DNA of 64,000 nucleotides from Desulfovibrio desulfuricans (lineage in GTDB: Bacteria; Desulfobacterota; Desulfovibrionia; Desulfovibrionales; Desulfovibrionaceae): assembly GCF_004801255.1 (NCBI RefSeq), contig NZ_CP036295.1:2876001-2940000 (forward strand). Reading direction: 5' to 3'. The notes below the pieces were generated by a model. That model searched no databases. It worked only from the letters and a program-made list of their open reading frames with translations, and was not told where the DNA came from. Of this stretch, positions 24,030-33,045 are shown in pieces (the stretch's first letter is position 1; the number at the start of each line of letters is the position of its first letter). The position numbers and the translations under genes are program-made.

Positions 24030-25262
24030 ATGAACAACACCACAGAAACCGCCTTCTTGAAGCGTTATTTTCTTGTGCTGCTGGGCCTTGTCCTGGCGGG
24101 AGGCCTGCTGGCCGTTCCCTACACCGCGTGGTGGCTGCGCAGCAGCGGCGACGTGGCCGTGGAGCGCGCAGTCGCCTCGCAATCCAAGGGCAACTTTGCC
24201 GTTTTCGGCTCTGGCGTTTCGCAAGATTTTGTGGACTACAAGCTCCAGCTCTACGCCAAGGTCAAACCTGAAATCGCCGCCGTGGGCTCCTCGCGCGTCA
24301 TGCAGTTCAGAGGCGCGTACTTTCGCAAGCCTTTTCTGAACGTGGGCGGCACGGCGGGCAACCTGCCCGTGCTGCGCTCCACCATCGACGCCATGCTGCG
24401 CGTCCACAAGCCCGATGCCATCATTATCGGCCTTGATTTCTGGTGGTTCATGCCGCAGTGGAATGCCGACCCCTTCAAGGAAGAGCCCCCCACCAGCGGC
24501 TCGTACAACTACGGCTTCGACAGCCTCAAAAAGCCCTGGACATGGCTGCTTGAGGGCAAAATATCGGCCAGGGACTTTATCGCTCCCCTGCTGCCCCAGT
24601 CCATGGGCGGATTCCGCGACAACCGTTACGGCATCATGGCCCAGCAGTACAACGACGGTTTCGGCACTGACGGCTCGTGGTACTACACGGGCGAAAGCAC
24701 CGGCCAGAAGCGCCCCTTCGACTACCAGTTCGAGGATACGCTCAAGCAGGTGCGCTACGGCACCAAGGCCTTTTTTCACGCCAAGCCGCTGGCTGACAGC
24801 CGCGACGTGGGCGGCATAAGTTCCGCGCATCTCGACGCCTTTGCCGAAATATACTGCCGCCTCAAGGCGCGCGGTATCGCCACCTTTGTTTTTATTTCGC
24901 CCCTGTCGGTACGGGTGCTCGACGCCATACGCGAACGCGAGGGCGACTACCCGCACCTCTTCCGCCTGCGCGACGCCCTGCTGGCCCGCGGCATAGATGT
25001 TATGGACTTTACCGACCCGCGCACCTTTGCCTCCAGCGACTGCGAATTCTTTGACGGATTCCACGGCGGCGAGGTAACCTACGCCCGCCTGCTGCGCGAT
25101 ATGGCCGACCGCTGGCCCGCCTTGCTGGCGTATGTAAATATGGATAAGATAAACGCCACACTGCGCGACTGGCGCGGCTATGCGCTGGTTCCTGACGAGC
25201 GTCTCACGAGCCGTCCGGAAGTGGACTTTATGAACTTTAATTGCCCCAAACGTAAACCGTAA
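24030..25262 (+). CDS. Membrane-anchored SGNH-hydrolase-like protein (AlgJ/AlgX/DltD type)
   Basis: A ~410-residue protein with one N-terminal membrane helix (LVLLGLVLAGGLLAVPYTAWWL region) and a periplasmic domain resembling SGNH hydrolases: block I as VGSSRVMQF, the conserved IIIGLDFWWFM, and a C-terminal Asp...His pair in DGFHGGEVTYARLL. Such proteins take the acyl group from an MBOAT partner and put it on the polysaccharide. ATG 24030 is chosen; a GTG at 24021 is in frame and the Shine-Dalgarno is weak in both cases, so translation may be coupled to the upstream gene. 11 bp separate it from the Sel1 gene. Confidence 0.82.
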   Translation: MNNTTETAFLKRYFLVLLGLVLAGGLLAVPYTAWWLRSSGDVAVERAVASQSKGNFAVFGSGVSQDFVDYKLQLYAKVKPEIAAVGSSRVMQFRGAYFRKPFLNVGGTAGNLPVLRSTIDAMLRVHKPDAIIIGLDFWWFMPQWNADPFKEEPPTSGSYNYGFDSLKKPWTWLLEGKISARDFIAPLLPQSMGGFRDNRYGIMAQQYNDGFGTDGSWYYTGESTGQKRPFDYQFEDTLKQVRYGTKAFFHAKPLADSRDVGGISSAHLDAFAEIYCRLKARGIATFVFISPLSVRVLDAIREREGDYPHLFRLRDALLARGIDVMDFTDPRTFASSDCEFFDGFHGGEVTYARLLRDMADRWPALLAYVNMDKINATLRDWRGYALVPDERLTSRPEVDFMNFNCPKRKP

Positions 25263-25273
25263 GGAACACTGAC

Positions 25274-26878
25274 ATGTTTCTTCGATGGGGCGCGGCCTGC
25301 TGCCGCGCCCATCTTGTTTCAGCATGGCGGACCGCGCTTGTGTGCTGCCTGTCTGGCGCGCTGGCGCTGCCCCATGGGCTGGCTCTTGCGGCGGCGGATT
25401 CCGTATTTGTACACGGCACCGGCGCGGCCAGTACAGCCACGCCTGCAGGACAGGCAAACCCCGGGTTTGCCGCCCCCGCGCTCGCACCCGGCGTGCAGAC
25501 ACCGACCGTGCAGACTCCGACGGTGCAAACGCCTGGCGTGCAGGTTCCCACTGCGCCTGCAGCGCAGCAGATCAGCCCGCTGACCATGCCGGGCGTGCCC
25601 GCACCAGCGCAAACGGCCCAGCCGAAGACCGCGCCTGTTCAGGGCGCCGCGGCAACCCCGGCCCCGGCCCAGCCCTCGCAGCCGGGTCAGCCGGTGCAAC
25701 CATCCGCCGAAGCGCCCAAAAAGCCGGAAGCTCCCGCCAAGGAAAAAAACGCCAAAAGCCGCAAGGATAAAAAATCAAAAAAAGGCCGTAAGGTAGACGC
25801 CGAACAGCAGGAAAAAACCGCTCCCGCCAGTGAAGCGCCTGTGCCCATGCCCTCGGCTGCCGCCCCGCAAAAGCAGGTTCCGCCCACGCAGGCGGAGGAG
25901 GCCGCCATGGCCTACGCCAAGGGCGACTACGCCACGGCCGAGAGCATCTGGCGCAAGCATGCGGAGGCAGGCGACGGGCAGGCCATGAACAACCTTGGCG
26001 TGCTGTACGATCTGGGGCAGGGGGTGGAGCCAGACCTGGGCCGCGCCCTGCACTGGTTTGCGGAGTCGGCCAAAACCGGCCATCCTTCGGGCATGAGCAA
26101 CTACGGGCGGATGCTCGAGCAGGGGCGCGGCATAGAGGCCAACCCCGAGGAGGCCGCCCGCTGGTTTGACCTGGCTGCCCGTCAGGGTCAGCCCGAGGCC
26201 CAGTACAACCTGGGCATGCTGTACGAGCTTGGCCGGGGCGTGCCGCAAGATTACAAGGCGGCAGCTGCATGGTACAGCCGTGCGGCGGCCCAGCAGCAGA
26301 CCGAGGCCCTGTTTCGCCTTGGGCATTTTTACCGCATCGGGCAGGGCGTGACCAAAAACCCGGCGCGCGCGGTGCTGCTGCTCTATGCGGCGGCTATGAA
26401 CGGCGACACCAACGCCATGAAGGATCTGGAAGACATGGCCCGCGCCGAACCCTCCCGCCCCGACGCGGTGCTCTTCGGCCAGCGGCTCGACAATACCGAC
26501 AGAACTTCCATGCGCGCGGCCCTGCAGCAATACGGGGCCACCGCCACCCGCGAGGACAACGCCTACATCTGCGACCTCTACGACGCGTCCAAGGTCGCCC
26601 CCGGCGCGCGCCAGATGGCCATTTGCTACGGACCGGGCGACCCGGCCCCGCTGGGATTTCTTGAACTGGATTACGCCGCGCCCGACAACAGGGTCGAGGG
26701 CCTGATTCTCAAGATGGTCACAGACCGGTTTGGCACGCCTTCCGCCGGGGAGGGCGAGGACGCGCACCTGTGGAACCTCGGTTCGGTGGTGGTGGCCACA
26801 CGCTATGAGCCAACGCGCGGGCAGCTCAGCCTCATGTACATGGTGCCCCGCGTGTACCACCTGACGCGCCAACGCTAG
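25274..26878 (+). CDS. Exported Sel1-repeat (TPR-like) protein
   Basis: A 534-residue protein with an N-terminal signal sequence (~1-41), then a long low-complexity Pro/Ala/Gln linker with TVQTP repeats (~75-95) and a Lys-rich patch (KSRKDKKSKKGRK), then at least five Sel1 repeats (~210-370, e.g. AMNNLGVLYDLGQGVEPDLGR), and a ~150-residue C-terminal domain without a recognised motif. Sel1 repeats mediate protein contacts. As third gene of the MBOAT-SGNH operon it may be a periplasmic scaffold for the acetylation complex, like AlgK in alginate systems (inference). AAGGAAC precedes the ATG. Confidence 0.82.
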   Translation: MFLRWGAACCRAHLVSAWRTALVCCLSGALALPHGLALAAADSVFVHGTGAASTATPAGQANPGFAAPALAPGVQTPTVQTPTVQTPGVQVPTAPAAQQISPLTMPGVPAPAQTAQPKTAPVQGAAATPAPAQPSQPGQPVQPSAEAPKKPEAPAKEKNAKSRKDKKSKKGRKVDAEQQEKTAPASEAPVPMPSAAAPQKQVPPTQAEEAAMAYAKGDYATAESIWRKHAEAGDGQAMNNLGVLYDLGQGVEPDLGRALHWFAESAKTGHPSGMSNYGRMLEQGRGIEANPEEAARWFDLAARQGQPEAQYNLGMLYELGRGVPQDYKAAAAWYSRAAAQQQTEALFRLGHFYRIGQGVTKNPARAVLLLYAAAMNGDTNAMKDLEDMARAEPSRPDAVLFGQRLDNTDRTSMRAALQQYGATATREDNAYICDLYDASKVAPGARQMAICYGPGDPAPLGFLELDYAAPDNRVEGLILKMVTDRFGTPSAGEGEDAHLWNLGSVVVATRYEPTRGQLSLMYMVPRVYHLTRQR

Positions 26879-26899
26879 GCCGCGCCCGCAGACGCGCCG

Positions 26900-27778
26900 C
26901 TACTGGTTGGTCGGCGACCATTCGCGGCAAAAACGGATAAAACTGTCCATGCTGGCGGAATGGTATTTGGCTTTGTGCCAGCAGAGTGAAAACGTGCGCG
27001 AAAACGACTGCGTCAACCGGATAATGGAAAACCTGCTGCTGAAGCCCGGCAGCTCGGCTACGAGCCGCGAGGCAAAGGTAATGCCAAGCCCGCGCTCGAC
27101 CGTGCCAAGCACCGCCTCGGTGGAGCTGAGGCTCAGGGCCACGCTGTAGGGCGCAATGAGCGCCCCCAGGGTATGCTCAAAATACGCCCGCGTGCCGGAA
27201 TTGGGCTCGCGCAGTATCCAGCGCTGCCCGGCCAGCTCCGCAGGGGCATGTGCAACCCCGTCGGCCAGGGCATGCCCCCTGCATGCCACCACGGCCATCT
27301 CGTCCTGCAACCACTCCTCCGCCGCCATCTGGGGTCTGTGCTGCTCGCCCTCAAGCAACACCACGTCCAGTGCATACGCTTCCGCCAGTTCAAGCAGGCG
27401 GCCGGTATTGGCGATCTGCGCCCTGGGCAGCCAGCCGTACCGTCGCTCAAAATCGTGCAGCAGCTGGGGCAGCAGATAGTTGCCAATGGTCTTGCTGGCC
27501 CCCACGTTCAAAAAGCAGGCTCCGCCTGCCTGAAACAGGCGCTCGATGGCCTCTCCGCGCTGCAGCATTTCGTCCGCCAGCGGCCATAGCTGCGCGCCCT
27601 CGTGGTTCAGCCGCAAATGCGGGTGCACCCGGTCGAACAGCCGCACGCCAAGATGCCGCTCAAGCTCCTGCAATGCCTGCGAAACCGCCCCCTTGGTGAG
27701 AAACAGGGCCTCGGCGGCCTGCCCGAGATTCTGATACCGGGCCACGGCCAAAAAAACCTGCAGCTGTTTAAGCGTCAT
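26900..27778 (-). CDS. LysR-family transcriptional regulator
   Basis: A 292-residue LysR regulator with the N-terminal winged helix-turn-helix (LKQLQVFLAVARYQNLGQAAEALFLTKGAVSQALQELE across residues ~3-40) and an effector domain from ~90 (VGASKTIGNYLLP; later GLGITFASRLVAEL). The effector half resembles regulators of the CysB/CbbR-like branch, but the ligand cannot be named. ATG 27778 is preferred to an upstream in-frame TTG. It is divergent from a TDT exporter, and a perfect 6-5-6 palindrome lies between them, the usual setting for LysR control of the divergent gene. Confidence 0.88.
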   Translation of the reverse strand: MTLKQLQVFLAVARYQNLGQAAEALFLTKGAVSQALQELERHLGVRLFDRVHPHLRLNHEGAQLWPLADEMLQRGEAIERLFQAGGACFLNVGASKTIGNYLLPQLLHDFERRYGWLPRAQIANTGRLLELAEAYALDVVLLEGEQHRPQMAAEEWLQDEMAVVACRGHALADGVAHAPAELAGQRWILREPNSGTRAYFEHTLGALIAPYSVALSLSSTEAVLGTVERGLGITFASRLVAELPGFSSRFSIIRLTQSFSRTFSLCWHKAKYHSASMDSFIRFCREWSPTNQ

Positions 27779-27809
27779 GATGTTGTTCAATTATTTTATA
27801 CGTTGCGTT

Positions 27810-27826
27810 AAAATCATTTCGATTTT
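27810..27826. promoter_or_regulatory. Palindrome between LysR and TDT exporter genes (candidate operator)
   Basis: AAAATC-ATTTC-GATTTT is a perfect 6-5-6 inverted repeat in an AT-rich divergent region of ~100 bp. LysR proteins bind such T-N11-A type sites. Confidence 0.5.
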
Positions 27827-27880
27827 TTTAATGCCAGTTTCGTGGCAATCAGGCAAGCAGATCACCACGGGAGTATAATC

Positions 27881-28903
27881 ATGTTGCAGAGTATTCGCAG
27901 TTTTTTCCGCGCGGTTCCCACGCCGCTTGCCGGTCTGGCCCTTGGCATCGCCAGCCTGGGCATGGGGCTTGAAAAAAGCCTGCCCCTGCACAACCTTGGC
28001 CAGGTGCTCGGAGCGCTTACCTCCATGACGCTGACCCTGCTGCTTGCGGGCAAATTTGCCTTCAACCCCGGCCTGCTGGTTGAGGAACTGCGCCACCCGG
28101 TGCTGGGCAGCATTTTGCCCACCACCGCCATGGCGCTTATGCTGCAATCCAAAAGCCTGAGCATTGTCGACGCGCGGGCGGCCCAGTACCTTTGGCTGTT
28201 TGCCGTAGCCCTGCATCTCTGCCTGCTGCTGGCTTTTGTACGCTTCAGGATCGGGCAGTTTCGCCTGCACCAGATGGTGCCCAGCTGGTTTGTGCCATTT
28301 GTGGGCATAAGCGTTGCGGCCATGACCGTTCCCGGCCCGGCATATTACAGCCTGGCTTACGGCCTGATGCTTTTTGGCATGGTCAGCTACGCCGCCCTGC
28401 TGCCCGTTATGTGGTACCGGCTCATTTTTGCCAGCCAAATCGACGACGCGTTCAAACCGACCATCGCCATCCTCGCCGCGCCCGCCAGCCTCTCGCTGGT
28501 GGCCTACCTGAGCCTCGAGCCTGCGCCTTCGCTGCTTTTGTGCAGCCTGCTGCTTGGCATTGCCGTGCTGATGACCAGCATTATCTACGTGGCTTTTTTC
28601 AAGCTGCTGCGGCTGCCTTTCAGCCCCGGGTTTGCGGCCTACACCTTTCCCATGGCCGTGGGGGCCAGCGCCCTGTACAAGGTATCGGATCTGCTGGCGG
28701 CCTACCCGGCTGCCCTCGAATACAGCCTGCAGCTCAAGTTTTTTGCCGTGCTTGAGATGATTGTGGCCACCCTCGTGGTTGCCTATGTGTGCTGCCGCTA
28801 CCTGATTTTTTATGTGCGGGCGTGGGATACGCTTTCGCGCGCACAGAAGGCCGCGCGCATTCATGTTGCTTCAGCCCGCACCGCGAGGGCCGCGCACGTC
28901 TGA
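27881..28903 (+). CDS. TDT family transporter (TehA/Ssu1/SLAC1-like)
   Basis: A 340-residue protein with about ten membrane helices. Family features are the opening PTPLAGLALGIASLG, the repeated helix-hairpin pattern and the late segment FPMAVGASALYKVSD. Known members export tellurite/dicarboxylates (TehA, Mae1) or sulfite (yeast Ssu1). In an organism that reduces sulfur oxyanions, sulfite efflux is attractive but unproven. ATG 27881 has GGGAG upstream; the frame is open 13 codons further. Its start faces the LysR gene, which probably controls it. Confidence 0.8.
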   Translation: MLQSIRSFFRAVPTPLAGLALGIASLGMGLEKSLPLHNLGQVLGALTSMTLTLLLAGKFAFNPGLLVEELRHPVLGSILPTTAMALMLQSKSLSIVDARAAQYLWLFAVALHLCLLLAFVRFRIGQFRLHQMVPSWFVPFVGISVAAMTVPGPAYYSLAYGLMLFGMVSYAALLPVMWYRLIFASQIDDAFKPTIAILAAPASLSLVAYLSLEPAPSLLLCSLLLGIAVLMTSIIYVAFFKLLRLPFSPGFAAYTFPMAVGASALYKVSDLLAAYPAALEYSLQLKFFAVLEMIVATLVVAYVCCRYLIFYVRAWDTLSRAQKAARIHVASARTARAAHV

Positions 28904-29095
28904 ATTGCCCTCGGGCACGCCACGCAGCCGCGCAGATCTGAACTTGGTGGGGTTGCTTGCAAAAATCGGCTTGCGCCGTACGCCCAGCGGCGCTAGCGTG
29001 CACAAATGCATGCCGGGGGCTGTCCGCGACATGTTCGCAACTGTACCCCTTATGCCGCGACGAGCGGCCATGTCTTACAGTATTACAGGTGAGTT

Positions 29096-29851
29096 ATGCT
29101 TGTTTTTGCCGCCATGCTTTTGTTGGGAACGCTGCTGGGCTTTGTGGGCGCGGGCGGCGCAGGGGTTATGATCACCATGCTCAGCGTGGGTTTTGACATT
29201 CCCATGCATGTGGCGCTGGGCACCTCGCTGGCGGCCATGGTTTTTACATCGCTTTCCGGCTCCATAAGCCACTTTCGCGAGGGCAACGTCAACCGCCGCC
29301 TGGGCCTGCTCATGGGCGCTTTTGGCGCTGTGGGGGCCTTTTGGGGCGCACACGTCTCGTCATCCCTGTCCTCCGCCACGCTCAAACCGCTCACCGGCGT
29401 TGTGCTGATGGTTTCGGCCCTGCTCATCTATCTGCGCGTTTTTCATCCCCAGCACCCGATGTTCAGCATGCGCTGCAGCAACACCAAGGGCGCACGCTTC
29501 TGGCTGCTCACGGTCATAGTGGGCATGTTCAACGGTCTTGTTTCCGGGGCCTGCGGCGTGGGGGCCACGCCCTTTATCCAGCTGACGCTGCTGATCATCT
29601 TTAATGTGCCGCTCTACCAGACGGTGGGAACCACCATGCTGGTCATCCTGCCCATAGCGGCGCTGGGCAGCCTGGGATTTCTGGCGGCTGGGCACCTTGA
29701 CCTTACGCTGTTTGTGCAGGTGCTGGCCGGGCAGATCATCGGCGCGTACGTTGGGGCCAAGTTTACCCGCATGGCTCCGCAGCTGCTGCTCAAAAGCTGC
29801 ATGGTGTTGCTGCCCGCGCTGGGCGGCATAATCCTGCTGCTGGCCCGATAA
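29096..29851 (+). CDS. TSUP/TauE-SafE family permease
   Basis: A 251-residue membrane protein with ~8 helices in two repeats, each opening with the family glycine-rich helix: LLGFVGAGGAGVMITML and, after ~130 residues, GLVSGACGVGATPFIQL. TSUP members export sulfite, sulfoacetate or other sulfur-containing anions (TauE, SafE). AGGTGAG precedes the ATG. It lies 190 bp after the TDT gene on the same strand, so two exporter families known for sulfite lie together downstream of one LysR regulator. The substrate is inferred from the family only. Confidence 0.87.
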   Translation: MLVFAAMLLLGTLLGFVGAGGAGVMITMLSVGFDIPMHVALGTSLAAMVFTSLSGSISHFREGNVNRRLGLLMGAFGAVGAFWGAHVSSSLSSATLKPLTGVVLMVSALLIYLRVFHPQHPMFSMRCSNTKGARFWLLTVIVGMFNGLVSGACGVGATPFIQLTLLIIFNVPLYQTVGTTMLVILPIAALGSLGFLAAGHLDLTLFVQVLAGQIIGAYVGAKFTRMAPQLLLKSCMVLLPALGGIILLLAR

Positions 29852-29882
29852 AAAAGCCCCCGCCGAATTTCGACGGAGGCTT
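29851..29882 (-). terminator. Terminator of the AbrB-family gene
   Basis: Imperfect stem AAGCCCCCGCCG / CGACGGAGGCTT (29854-29865 with 29871-29882). On the minus strand it is followed by six T residues. It sits between the convergent TSUP and AbrB-family genes. Confidence 0.65.
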
Positions 29883-29916
29883 GCTGCGCCCGTGGGCAAC
29901 GCCGTGGCGTGCCGGG

Positions 29917-30417
29917 TTATTTAACAAAAGATTCAAGCATCTTGGCGACAAAGGGCGAAAGCAGCACAATGGCGTAGATGCGCACCAGATGGTAGACCAT
30001 CACCATGGGAGCCTCCGCCCCTGTGCCGCCCGAAAGCGCGACCACCGCGTTAAAGCCGCCCGGGCTTGTGGCCAGATACGCCCCGCCCACCGAAAGCCCG
30101 CCCCAGCGCACCGCTATCCAGGTGCACAAAAGTCCCGCCATAAGGATGATGCAGGTCGAAAGCAGCATCATGGGCCATGTGTCCCGCACGGCGTCAAGCA
30201 TGCCGGGGTTGTACATGTTGCCCACAATGACACCCACGCAGCCGTAAACCAAAAAGCGCACCCAGTGCGTCATGTCTGGTGCGGTGATGGAGCCGCAACT
30301 TTTAAAAATGACCACGGCAATCATGGCTCCGGTCATGGCCCCGCCGGGCAGGTGAAAGCGGTCAAAAACAAAACTTCCCGCCAGCCCCACGGCAAACAGC
30401 ATTATCGTTGTACCCAT
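29917..30417 (-). CDS. Half-size AbrB-family membrane protein
   Basis: A 166-residue, five-to-six-helix membrane protein of the AbrB family (formerly annotated ammonia monooxygenase). Diagnostic segments are HLPGGAMTGAMIAV and YLATSPGGFNAVVALS. Full-length members have two such repeats (~350 residues); this one has a single repeat and presumably dimerises. The ATG at 30417 has AAGGA at good spacing; the longer frame upstream encodes an Arg-rich stretch that is not a membrane leader. Function is unknown; the family includes putative transporters. It is divergent from the gamma-glutamyltransferase gene. Confidence 0.75.
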   Translation of the reverse strand: MGTTIMLFAVGLAGSFVFDRFHLPGGAMTGAMIAVVIFKSCGSITAPDMTHWVRFLVYGCVGVIVGNMYNPGMLDAVRDTWPMMLLSTCIILMAGLLCTWIAVRWGGLSVGGAYLATSPGGFNAVVALSGGTGAEAPMVMVYHLVRIYAIVLLSPFVAKMLESFVK

Positions 30418-30569
30418 GCAAATATCCTTCGCGCCGCGCCGGGCGCGGCCGCATGCTCTGTCTATCGCCGCTGCGCAGCGGCGCACCCACTGCTTACGCT
30501 TTTTTCTCCGGGCTCTCAATAAGCGCCGCCGACGCAAAATTATGGAAAAAGGGGCGTTTTTTCTGCTGT

Positions 30570-30598
30570 TTGACGCGCGCAAAACCTCTCGCTACTCT
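30570..30598 (+). promoter_or_regulatory. Promoter of the gamma-glutamyltransferase gene
   Basis: TTGACG (30570-30575), a 17-bp spacer and TACTCT (30593-30598), giving a ~30-nt leader before the ATG at 30635. Confidence 0.55.
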
Positions 30599-30634
30599 GC
30601 TCTGGTTACCCCTGACGTTTACCAAGAGGACACC

Positions 30635-32299
30635 ATGCACTTTACGCCCAGCCCTTATGCGGAGACGGAATCGCGCAGCCTTGACCCCATGACCACGCGG
30701 GGGATGGTCTCCTCGCCGCACTACCTTGCCACCCAGGCAGGCGTGGACATCCTGCGCAAAGGCGGCACGGCTCTGGATGCGGCCATTGCCGTGGCCGCAG
30801 TGCTGGCCGTAGTTTATCCGCAGATGTGCAGCATCGGGGGCGACAACTTCTGGCTGGCGCACGAGGCGGCCACAGGCGCGCTGCACGGCATCAACGCCAG
30901 CGGGCGGTCGGGCGAAAAGGCCACGCTTGGATATTTTGCCCAAAAGGGCCTTGCCGCTATCCCCCTGCGTGGGCCGCTGGCGGCCTGCACTGTCCCCGGC
31001 GTAGTGTCCGGCTGGGACGCCGCCCACGCCCTCAGCCGCTTGTGGGGCAGCCAGCTTTCGCTGGCCGATCTGCTGCAGGAGGCCATAGACCTTGCTGCTG
31101 AAGGCTTTGCCGTGACGCCGTCGCTGGCTTTCTGGCTGCATGAAGACTGCAAAAAAGACAGCACGGGCTATCGCGAGCTGCAGCGCCTGCCCGGCTTTGC
31201 CCGCACCTTTTTGCCCACGGGCTCGCCTGCGCGGGCGGGCGAACGGATGCGCCTGCCCGACCTTGCCGCCACGCTGAGCCTGATTGCGCAGGAAGGCCCC
31301 CGCTCGTTTTACGAGGGCGACCTGGCCCAGCGCATGACCAGCTGGCTGCAGGCCAACGGCGGTCTGCTGACGGCAAGGGACTTTGCCGAGCACCAGGCCG
31401 AGACCGTCGAGCCGCTGCGGGTACGCTACCGAGGCCTTGAGGCGTGCAACCTGCCCCCCAATACGCAGGGCGTGGCCTCCCTGTCCATACTCAACATCCT
31501 TGAACATATGGATGTAGCCAGCCTTGGCGAGGGCAGCGCCGACCATATCCATGCCGTTGTCGAAGCCACCAAGCTGGCCTTTGCCGAGCGCGACGCCCAC
31601 GTCACTGATCCCGATTTTGCCGAGATACCTGTCGAATATATGCTGTCGCCCGCGCACGGACGCGATCTGGCAGGCCGCATCGACATGCGCCGCGCGCTTG
31701 CCCCCAACGCCCCGCTGGAGCCAAAGGGCGACACCTGCTGGTTTGGCGTTGTGGATGCCGTGGGCAACGCTGTTTCGGCCATCCAGAGCATATTTCACGA
31801 CTTTGGCGCGGGCATTGTAGCCGGGGATACGGGCGTATTGCTGCAGAACAGGGGCAGCTTTTTTTCGCTGGATGCCGGGCACATCAACGCGCTGGCCCCG
31901 CTCAAGCGAACCATGCATACGCTTAACCCGCCCATGCTGCGCAAGGACGGCAAGCCATGGCTTGTCTACGGCACCATGGGCGGCGAGGGACAACCCCAGA
32001 CCCAGGCCGCCATTGTGACCCGCATGGTCGACTTTGGCCTCAGCCCGCACGATGCGGTTGCCGCGCCCCGCTGGCTGTACGGGCGCAGCTGGGGCCTGCC
32101 TGCCAACAACCTGCGCATCGAGGGCCGCTTTGCCCCCCAGGTGGCCGCAAGCCTGCGCCAAAGGGGGCATGACGTGCAACTTACAGGGGGATATAGCGAC
32201 CTTATGGGGCATGCAGGAGCCATTTTGCGCGACCAGGGCACGGGTGTGCTGTATGGCGCAACCGACCCGCGCAGCGACGGCCTGGCCGCTGGTTATTAA
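30635..32299 (+). CDS. ggt: Gamma-glutamyltransferase family protein (YwrD-like)
   Basis: A 554-residue Ntn-hydrolase that would cleave itself and transfer or hydrolyse gamma-glutamyl groups. The N-terminal half has MVSSPHYLATQAGVDILRKG and AAVLAVVYPQMCSIGGDNF. The autocleavage site is GDTCWFGVVD, where Thr aligns with the nucleophile but the usual T-T-H-x-S is replaced by T-C-W-F-G; the next block NRGSFFSLD and GTMGGEGQPQ are normal. This variant motif matches the YwrD branch more than classical GGT, so glutathione may not be the substrate. No signal peptide is visible, so it is probably cytoplasmic. AGAGGA precedes the ATG at 30635. Confidence 0.85.
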   Translation: MHFTPSPYAETESRSLDPMTTRGMVSSPHYLATQAGVDILRKGGTALDAAIAVAAVLAVVYPQMCSIGGDNFWLAHEAATGALHGINASGRSGEKATLGYFAQKGLAAIPLRGPLAACTVPGVVSGWDAAHALSRLWGSQLSLADLLQEAIDLAAEGFAVTPSLAFWLHEDCKKDSTGYRELQRLPGFARTFLPTGSPARAGERMRLPDLAATLSLIAQEGPRSFYEGDLAQRMTSWLQANGGLLTARDFAEHQAETVEPLRVRYRGLEACNLPPNTQGVASLSILNILEHMDVASLGEGSADHIHAVVEATKLAFAERDAHVTDPDFAEIPVEYMLSPAHGRDLAGRIDMRRALAPNAPLEPKGDTCWFGVVDAVGNAVSAIQSIFHDFGAGIVAGDTGVLLQNRGSFFSLDAGHINALAPLKRTMHTLNPPMLRKDGKPWLVYGTMGGEGQPQTQAAIVTRMVDFGLSPHDAVAAPRWLYGRSWGLPANNLRIEGRFAPQVAASLRQRGHDVQLTGGYSDLMGHAGAILRDQGTGVLYGATDPRSDGLAAGY

Positions 32300-33045
32300 C
32301 ACCGCAACCCACTGCCGCGCCTGCAAAACACCGTGAGGCATTTTGTGTAGCCATTGGTGTAAAATCGTGGTTATATACAGCAGGTTTTTTTGCTGGCAGG
32401 CCTCGCCCGTGCCCGCACCTGCGCCGCTGCAAAGGCGAAGTTTCTCTTTTTGTCATTCTGGGGCTTTCACCCAATACAAAAAATACAAATTCGTAGAAAA
32501 TAAAAATGCTCACGAATACAGAGTGTTAATACATTTTTTTACAGCAAACAGAGCCTTGCCCGCCGCCTCCGACCAATAAATCTACAGAACAGTATATTCT
32601 GTGGAAAATTATTTTTTTGCCTTTTTAATCAGGTAGTTGTAAACATTTTTTACCTGCATGCCGTCGACTGGCTGCTGACCGTGACTGCAAAAAGATTTAT
32701 TTTTTGTTGTCGTCACGTTGAACCTTTTACAATAAAGTCTTTATTTTCAGCATCTTGATTGCGCTGTGAGGCGGGCGTTGCAGACCTGCCCGTCCACGTG
32801 GTATCATATTTGACTAACGATACCGCATATGCGACAAGGTTCATGCTCTGACAACCAATTTGCTTTTCACTAAGTTGTAGAGATTATAGCTCTTAAAGCT
32901 ACCAAAACGTATTTTTTACGGTCGGCAACTTTTTAAATAGTTAGTTTTTACTGATAGTTAGCAAAAAGGAATACTTCTTGCTTAATCTTGACTTACCGTA
33001 ATTTGGTACACCCCTGTAACTGCACATAAAACTCGGGAGGCCTTC
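32300..33045. other. Long AT-rich intergenic region upstream of livK
   Basis: About 745 bp with no plausible gene on either strand and a much lower GC content than its surroundings from ~32460 on. It holds a T-rich hairpin soon after ggt (CAGCA...TTGCTG near 32381-32397, possible terminator), CAGGTA...TACCTG around 32632-32660, and GGTATC...GATACC near 32801-32825. It ends in CGGGAGG before the livK ATG. No convincing -35/-10 pair was found. It probably contains the livK control region. Confidence 0.6.

Noticed and set aside
23895..25502. 535-codon open frame on the minus strand
   Set aside because: Antisense to the SGNH-like gene; no family features.
30494..32341. 615-codon open frame on the minus strand
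   Set aside because: Antisense to the gamma-glutamyltransferase gene; no recognisable motif.
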